A program made the position numbers and the translations under genes. A DNA stretch of 64,000 bases from CAVROP01 sp050008495. GTDB lineage: Bacteria; Acidobacteriota; Terriglobia; UBA7540. The notes under the pieces were generated by a model. That model made no database searches, had not been told where the DNA came from, and saw only the letters and a list, made by a program, of their open reading frames with translations. How positions within the stretch are numbered: position 1 is the first letter of the stretch; every line of letters begins with the position of its first letter. The DNA lies in NCBI GenBank assembly GCA_050008495.1, contig JBEKMN010000016.1, forward strand, positions 1-64,000. Direction: 5' to 3'. Positions 60,263-64,000 of the stretch are shown here, piece after piece.

Positions 60263-60611
60263 CGGACGGTACGTGGCCAGCCGAAGCCCCGGCGAGCCAG
60301 CAGCAAGCGGGCCGACTAGCTTCATCGCAGGTCCCGGCCATATCTCCTCCCATAGGTGAAGAGCTTCGGCACCTGCCTCATTCGCCAGGCAGTTCGGCGA
60401 CGAGGCTGGGCGGCCTATATGCAGATTTCTGCATGTATGTGTCAAAATGCCACACTTGGGAGCGGTTTTTTCACAATGTGAAAAAGCTCGTTCCTCCGAT
60501 CACGTTCAATTTAAAGCAGATAAGAAAATAACCCCCCCTTTTTTGCAGCGCTTCCCATTTTCTCATTCCGGGCATGATAGGCTAGGTTTAGTGAGGGAAA
60601 GAGCGGGTCCA
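60263..60611. other. regulatory region upstream of the secreted Fn3 protein
   Basis: About 350 bases holding two palindromes (60419-60434 and 60467-60485) and an AT-rich tract. A CATGATAGGCTAGG near 60574-60587 resembles the -10 surroundings of elements A and B, but without a good -35. No gene. Confidence 0.5.
60467..60485. promoter_or_regulatory. operator-like palindrome TTTTTCACA-A-TGTGAAAAA
   Basis: A perfect 9-base inverted repeat with a one-base centre. A second inverted repeat, ATGCAGA-TT-TCTGCAT, lies at 60419-60434. Both are typical binding-site shapes for homodimeric HTH proteins. The nearest downstream gene is at 60612. Confidence 0.55.
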
Positions 60612-62087
60612 ATGGCAGAAGCTGCGGAAGTCGTCAAGACGGCGAGACGGGCACGAGGCGCTGAGCCGAAGAGCGCACGCGCTTTGCTGCTGTTTCTGGC
60701 GCTCGTCACTTGTCACTCGACACTGCTTTTCGGGCAGCGGTTCAGCCATGTGCAGGGCGCGATGGTCCAGGTGACAAGCGCTTGGACGAACAGCCCTTTT
60801 ACGCTGAGCCTGGCGAGCAACCCGGCGCAAGGGGACCTGGTGGTGGCGGTTTTCGCGAGCCTCGGCTGCACCAACGGCGGGCCGTCTCCGGTCACGATCA
60901 AGGACGCGAACGGCAACAGCTACACGGTTATTTCCAGCCCCGCCACGCTCTCTCAAGGCGTGAGTTCGGGTCTCTGCTCGGGCGGCACGGTTTACGCGAA
61001 CTTGTGGCTGGGCTACCTGCTGAACGCGCCGTCGAACGCTTCGAGCACGATCCAGGTCAGTTGGTCGAGCGGGCAGGCCATGGGGGACGTTTGGGCGGAC
61101 GAGTTCAACCCCTCGGGCGGGAGCGTGACGTTGGACACGAGCGCCAGCGTGTCCGGCGGAAGCGCCTCCGGCACGGCCATCAGCTCGCCGTCGATCTCTC
61201 CCAGCCTGCCGAACGAGCTTTTTTACGGCGCCGCGGTTCCGCCTGAACTCGCGCCTCCCACCGGCAGCGCGTGTGCGATGACCGCGCCGGCAGCGGGCGG
61301 GACGCTGGGCGTGTGGACGGGCGGGGCGGGGGGCATACCGCCGCTCACAAACTATGAGTCCGGCGGGGCGACGGAATACGATTTGAATGCGAGCGGCGCC
61401 ACGGCGGTGAGCTTTACGAATCAGTGCTCGAGCGTGAAGTACGCTGCGATCGTGGCGGCCTTCAAATCCAAGCTAGCTTACCAGGCTAATCCGGTGGAAA
61501 GCAGCGCCAGCTCGGATTCGATCGCCAAGCAGGCGGCCCACTTCGCCACCCTGAGCGAAAGCAATGCAACCGGCGACACGCTGGCCCGGCAAGCGAGCTA
61601 CTGGCGGGGAGATTGCATCTCGCTCACCTGGACGCCGCCCGCCGGCGCGCAGGGGAACTCAGCGTACAGCTACAACGTTTATCGCGGCAGGAGTCCGGGC
61701 AACGAGACGGGGCCCATCAACGCATCTCCGGTAGATGCCGGCTGCACGAGCCAGGCGAACTGCACCTACGTTGACTACGGGCCGCAGGCCGGGGCGGAGT
61801 ATTACTACACGGTCACGGCAGTCTCCGCGGGCGTCGAGAGCCCATTCTCGGCAGAGAGCGGCGCCGTGATTCCGCAGGACGCGGTGATGGAAACCCACGC
61901 CGCGAATGATCTGGTCTCGAGGGGCTGGGGGGCGATTCGAGGTGCGACGGAGAATCTGCTGGCGTATGATTCCTTGACCGCAGGGTCGTCTATTCCAGTC
62001 CAGCCCAAACACGCTTTTGTGGTTCCTGGACGAACCAAGACCGGAGAGGCTCCCATTCACAGAGAGCCGTCAGCAGCCCCGCCTTGA
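60612..62087 (+). CDS. secreted protein with fibronectin-type module
   Basis: 491 residues. A signal sequence (ARALLLFLALVTCHSTLLFG) precedes a beta-rich, Ser/Gly/Asn-rich domain (GDLVVAVFASLGCTNGGPSP, GNSYTVISSPATLSQGVSSG, WLGYLLNAPSNASSTIQVSW) and a fibronectin type III-like module (ISLTWTPPAGAQGNSAYSYN, VYRGRSPGNETGP, YVDYGPQAGAEYYYTVTAVSAG). Cysteines in the module suggest disulfides. It resembles extracellular proteins found in acidobacteria near carbohydrate- or adhesion-related genes. Function unknown. ATG 60612. The last 60 residues (ENLLAYDSLTAG onward) look unrelated to the domain and may reflect 3' remodelling. Confidence 0.72.
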   Translation: MAEAAEVVKTARRARGAEPKSARALLLFLALVTCHSTLLFGQRFSHVQGAMVQVTSAWTNSPFTLSLASNPAQGDLVVAVFASLGCTNGGPSPVTIKDANGNSYTVISSPATLSQGVSSGLCSGGTVYANLWLGYLLNAPSNASSTIQVSWSSGQAMGDVWADEFNPSGGSVTLDTSASVSGGSASGTAISSPSISPSLPNELFYGAAVPPELAPPTGSACAMTAPAAGGTLGVWTGGAGGIPPLTNYESGGATEYDLNASGATAVSFTNQCSSVKYAAIVAAFKSKLAYQANPVESSASSDSIAKQAAHFATLSESNATGDTLARQASYWRGDCISLTWTPPAGAQGNSAYSYNVYRGRSPGNETGPINASPVDAGCTSQANCTYVDYGPQAGAEYYYTVTAVSAGVESPFSAESGAVIPQDAVMETHAANDLVSRGWGAIRGATENLLAYDSLTAGSSIPVQPKHAFVVPGRTKTGEAPIHREPSAAPP

Positions 62088-62391
62088 GCCATCTCAATGT
62101 CTAAGGAAAATGCATCGGCCAACGCGCCGGGGGGTAGCGCAGACTTCGTGCTTTTCGAAGTCTGCGGCTTTTCCCGGGCCGCTGCGCCAGCCTGCGGCAG
62201 TGGGTCATTCTGAATTCCAGATTTGAATACTCTAAGCAAATATGGAAGGTGAATTGCCGTTGGTTAGTACGGACGTGCTATGGTACCATTCGGTCTAGGG
62301 TTTGATTCAAGTGCTATAATAATGCCCCTCGGTTGGCATGCTCAATGGCTACCGGTTCTCTTTCGGGAACATCTAATATTCGGGAGGAGTT
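62088..62391. other. intergenic with REP-like hairpin upstream of the TA-like pair
   Basis: About 300 bases with the REP-family hairpin at 62134-62172 and GGGAGG at 62382-62387 serving the next gene. No other feature. Confidence 0.5.
62134..62172 (+). repeat. REP-like hairpin, family member 5 (plus)
   Basis: GTAGCGCAGACTTCG-7-base loop-CGAAGTCTGCGGCTTTT, a perfect ten-base stem. It is 979 bases upstream of an almost identical direct copy at 63151. Confidence 0.7.
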
Positions 62392-62886
62392 GTGGGAGCG
62401 CCTGCACTGATCTTAAGCAGGTTTGAATCGGACGATTGGAACGCGGAGTTTTACGCTGTAATGGCGCTAGCGTCGCGTCTGGCACTCCTGGTGAAGAGCC
62501 ACGCCCAAGTGTTCAGTTTGGCAATTCGTTTGCGACGCTTAGATTCGGCGCTCTGTAAACTCTTTCGCGAAAAGATCTACAAGACTTTGGAATCCCCCCA
62601 AGTGCAAACGGTAGACCCCGAAAAGGTACGTGAGGGAATCATCACACTGCGAAGCCTCTACCGCACCATCCATACGATCATAAAGGCTTCAAAGCATATC
62701 GGCTTAACAAACAACTCGCTGACCGCTGGACCGCTCCGAAATATCGAGCACTGGGGTGAGGAAATCATAGAGTTAGCAGATTTGGCGGAGCTAACCCAAA
62801 GCGAACACGTGATTCAGTCAATTTACGACAGAGCAGCGCAGGAGAAGGAGCGCGGCGAGTTGTACGACCTGGACCAGGTTGAATAG
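62392..62886 (+). CDS. hypothetical helical protein, probable antitoxin partner
   Basis: 164 residues, mainly alpha-helical (SRFESDDWNAEFYAVMALAS, LALLVKSHAQVFSLAIRLRR, REKIYKTLESPQVQT, EGIITLRSLYRTIHTIIKAS, HVIQSIYDRAAQEKERGEL). GTG 62392 follows GGGAGGAG. It ends two bases before the RelE-like gene, so the pair is surely co-translated, which is the typical antitoxin position. It is much longer than usual RelB or HTH antitoxins and contains no recognised DNA-binding domain. Codon use is less GC-rich than in housekeeping genes here. Confidence 0.65.
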   Translation: MGAPALILSRFESDDWNAEFYAVMALASRLALLVKSHAQVFSLAIRLRRLDSALCKLFREKIYKTLESPQVQTVDPEKVREGIITLRSLYRTIHTIIKASKHIGLTNNSLTAGPLRNIEHWGEEIIELADLAELTQSEHVIQSIYDRAAQEKERGELYDLDQVE

Positions 62887-62888
62887 CG

Positions 62889-63146
62889 GTGCCTCTCACC
62901 ATCAAGCTTACTTCAACGCCGTTCAAGTACCTCCAATCCCTCGATAAAGTGACACGAGAACGAATAAGTGAGAAGCTGAGGGAGATTGCTCAAGCACCCA
63001 TGGATGTTCGTCTGTCCTATCCATTGACTGGCAGCACAAAAAGAAGTAGTCGGGTTGGTAAGTACCGAATCTTGTTTGAGATCGAGTCTGATACCCTCAT
63101 TGTCGCGGACATCGGACCGAGGGGTCAGATATATCGCGAGTTATGA
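62889..63146 (+). CDS. RelE/ParE-superfamily toxin
   Basis: 85 residues: LTIKLTSTPFKYLQSLDKVT, RERISEKLREIAQAP, YPLTGSTKRSSRVGKYRILF, EIESDTLIVADIGPRGQIYR. The pattern helix-KLREI, then the arginine-rich sheet G-K-YRILF-E, then IVADIGPRGQIYREL, is that of RelE/ParE ribosome-dependent mRNA interferases. Conserved basic residues (Lys/Arg on the sheet) are present. GTG 62889 starts two bases after the partner stop. The pair lies between two direct REP-like repeats. Confidence 0.85.
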   Translation: MPLTIKLTSTPFKYLQSLDKVTRERISEKLREIAQAPMDVRLSYPLTGSTKRSSRVGKYRILFEIESDTLIVADIGPRGQIYREL

Positions 63147-63150
63147 GTGT

Positions 63151-63241
63151 GTAGCGCAGACTTCGCGCCTTTCGAAGTCTGGGGCTTTTGTCGTCCCGCA
63201 TGAAGAGCCGCGGAGTCTCAAAAGCAGAGACTCCGCGCTAC
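63151..63241. repeat. REP-like BIME pair (members 6 and 7)
   Basis: Plus copy 63151-63189: GTAGCGCAGACTTCG-loop-CGAAGTCTGGGGCTTTT. Minus copy 63203-63241: GTAGCGCGGAGTCTC-loop-GAGACTCCGCGGCTCTT. Arranged head-to-head as at 13304-13403, just after the toxin stop codon. Confidence 0.7.
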
Positions 63242-63319
63242 CTCCTTAGGGTTGAGGAGGTTTTTGGGGGCGGCGGAACCAAGCCCAAACCACGGCGGGG
63301 TCGCCTCGCGCGCTAATCC

Positions 63320-64000
63320 TCATTCGACGGTCGCAAGCCCAAGAGTTTGTTGCTGGCGGAATCGTGATTCACACTGAGAATTCAGGGTATTTTCTTCTTC
63401 AGTGACAGACGGCTGAAGAAATCGAGTGGAAATGACAGTGCTGTCGTTCAACACGTCCTGTCGAATCAGCCTGTTATATCCGTAGTGGAGATTCAACACG
63501 GTCAATTCCCGGGGCAGCGAAGCGGTCCAAATGGGGATGCGGTGGGAGCGGAGGTATTCCTGGACATCGATATGGCCGGGGATGCCATATTTCTTGAGAG
63601 CCTCTGAACCCCAGTGCTTGCTGGTTCGTTGGACAAATCCATCCTGCGCCGCCGGAACAAAGTTGCTATGGATCCAATCTCCGTTCTTCGCACCGTCGAT
63701 GTGCAAGCTCCCCAGTTCTCCTGTCGGCTCGTAATTTGCGGCGACGACAAGGTATTCGGGGAAAGCACGGAAAACCCGGACCAGGCTCAGTGACGTGAGC
63801 GGCGGCAGGCGATTAGGAGGGCGCGAGAGCTCAGACGGGACTTCAATGATGGGGCTATTAAAATAAGAATGCACTGATACGAAACTGTAACTACTTTCGA
63901 TAGGCCTGGTATAAAAACAAGTCTTCTCCGCATAAACGATCCCAAATCGGCCCTTCAAGATTTGAAAGGACTTTACTGTCCTATCGAGGACCTGGTTACG
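63320..64000 (-). CDS. 5'-partial hypothetical protein
   Basis: The frame is open from the right edge to the stop at 63320 (at least 226 residues). A TTG at 63958 is in frame but the upstream codons are still protein-like (RNQVLDRTVKSFQILKGRFG), so the gene continues beyond 64000. The visible part has SSYSFVSVHSYFNSPIIEVP, FRAFPEYLVVAANYEPTGEL, HIDVQEYLRSHRIPIWTA and LNLHYGYNRLIRQ. There are no catalytic motifs I recognise. It is less GC-rich than the housekeeping genes. Confidence 0.55.
   Translation of the reverse strand, partial: RNQVLDRTVKSFQILKGRFGIVYAEKTCFYTRPIESSYSFVSVHSYFNSPIIEVPSELSRPPNRLPPLTSLSLVRVFRAFPEYLVVAANYEPTGELGSLHIDGAKNGDWIHSNFVPAAQDGFVQRTSKHWGSEALKKYGIPGHIDVQEYLRSHRIPIWTASLPRELTVLNLHYGYNRLIRQDVLNDSTVISTRFLQPSVTEEENTLNSQCESRFRQQQTLGLATVE

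Noticed and set aside
60536..60560. Possible sigma54 promoter (TTTTGC)
   Set aside because: The -24 GG element is missing at the required spacing.

Overview
The window reads as a chromosomal segment of a Gram-negative bacterium with moderately high GC, most likely an acidobacterium. The evidence is a 1,200-residue Oar-type TonB-dependent receptor with a carboxypeptidase-like N-terminal domain, envelope genes (Lnt, a BamD-like lipoprotein, a class A PBP), PadR regulators, a Tes-type radical SAM protein, and many dispersed intergenic palindromes. The assignment to phylum is an inference; there is no rRNA in the window. No CRISPR array, prophage or insertion sequence was seen.

Layout. 1-2.5 kb: the 3' end of an unrecognised gene, a small membrane-protein remnant with an in-frame amber codon, a TlpA-like thioredoxin and a zinc-ribbon ORF. 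2.8-4.0 kb: smpB and two tandem PadR regulators. 4.1-8.1 kb (minus): purC, cvpA, a Fis-like regulator and argS. 8.3-12.4 kb (minus): the TonB receptor with a long leader holding repeat element A. 12.6-20 kb: a secreted protein, a membrane-spermidine-synthase fusion and smc. 20.2-25 kb (minus): VapBC, an Hdr-like iron-sulfur membrane reductase with a rhodanese-like protein, and a LysM/DUF4015 protein. 25.5-29.1 kb: an esterase, a zinc-ribbon protein and a Tes-family radical SAM enzyme. 29.2-30.1 kb: a HicB-like/HicA-like pair. 30.2-34.6 kb: FKBP, rpe, a BamD-like lipoprotein and a response regulator with a long Pro/Glu tail.

34.6-48.8 kb is a long plus-strand housekeeping and envelope block: repeat element B, proS, a small anchored protein, a bifunctional PBP, two TPR proteins, an NfeD protease with its SPFH partner, a SPOR protein, lnt and prfB, the last with an intact programmed +1 frameshift. 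48.8-56.9 kb: a convergent SDR, metK-ahcY (SAM cycle), tldD-tldE and a Tat-type sugar isomerase-like protein. 57.0-58.8 kb: tRNA-Glu(CTC) and an arsR-VOC-AHSA1-membrane protein operon. 59-64 kb is accessory: small ORFs, a DUF1801 protein, a secreted Fn3-like protein, a probable toxin-antitoxin pair with a RelE-like toxin, and a gene cut by the right edge.

The most interesting material is of two kinds. First, the Tes-like enzyme at 27446-29092 may join lipid tails into membrane-spanning lipids. Second, the intergenic space carries several distinct repeat families: (i) two promoter-bearing leader elements sharing an identical 23-nt box and identical spacing to an ATG, upstream of the TonB receptor and proS; (ii) inverted arrays of 7-8 nt units, two of which enclose a second palindromic element; (iii) a REP/BIME-like hairpin family whose copies bracket a toxin-antitoxin pair; (iv) GTAGGG...CCCTAC double hairpins, one of which encodes part of the C-terminus of Lnt and another of which supplies a stop codon.
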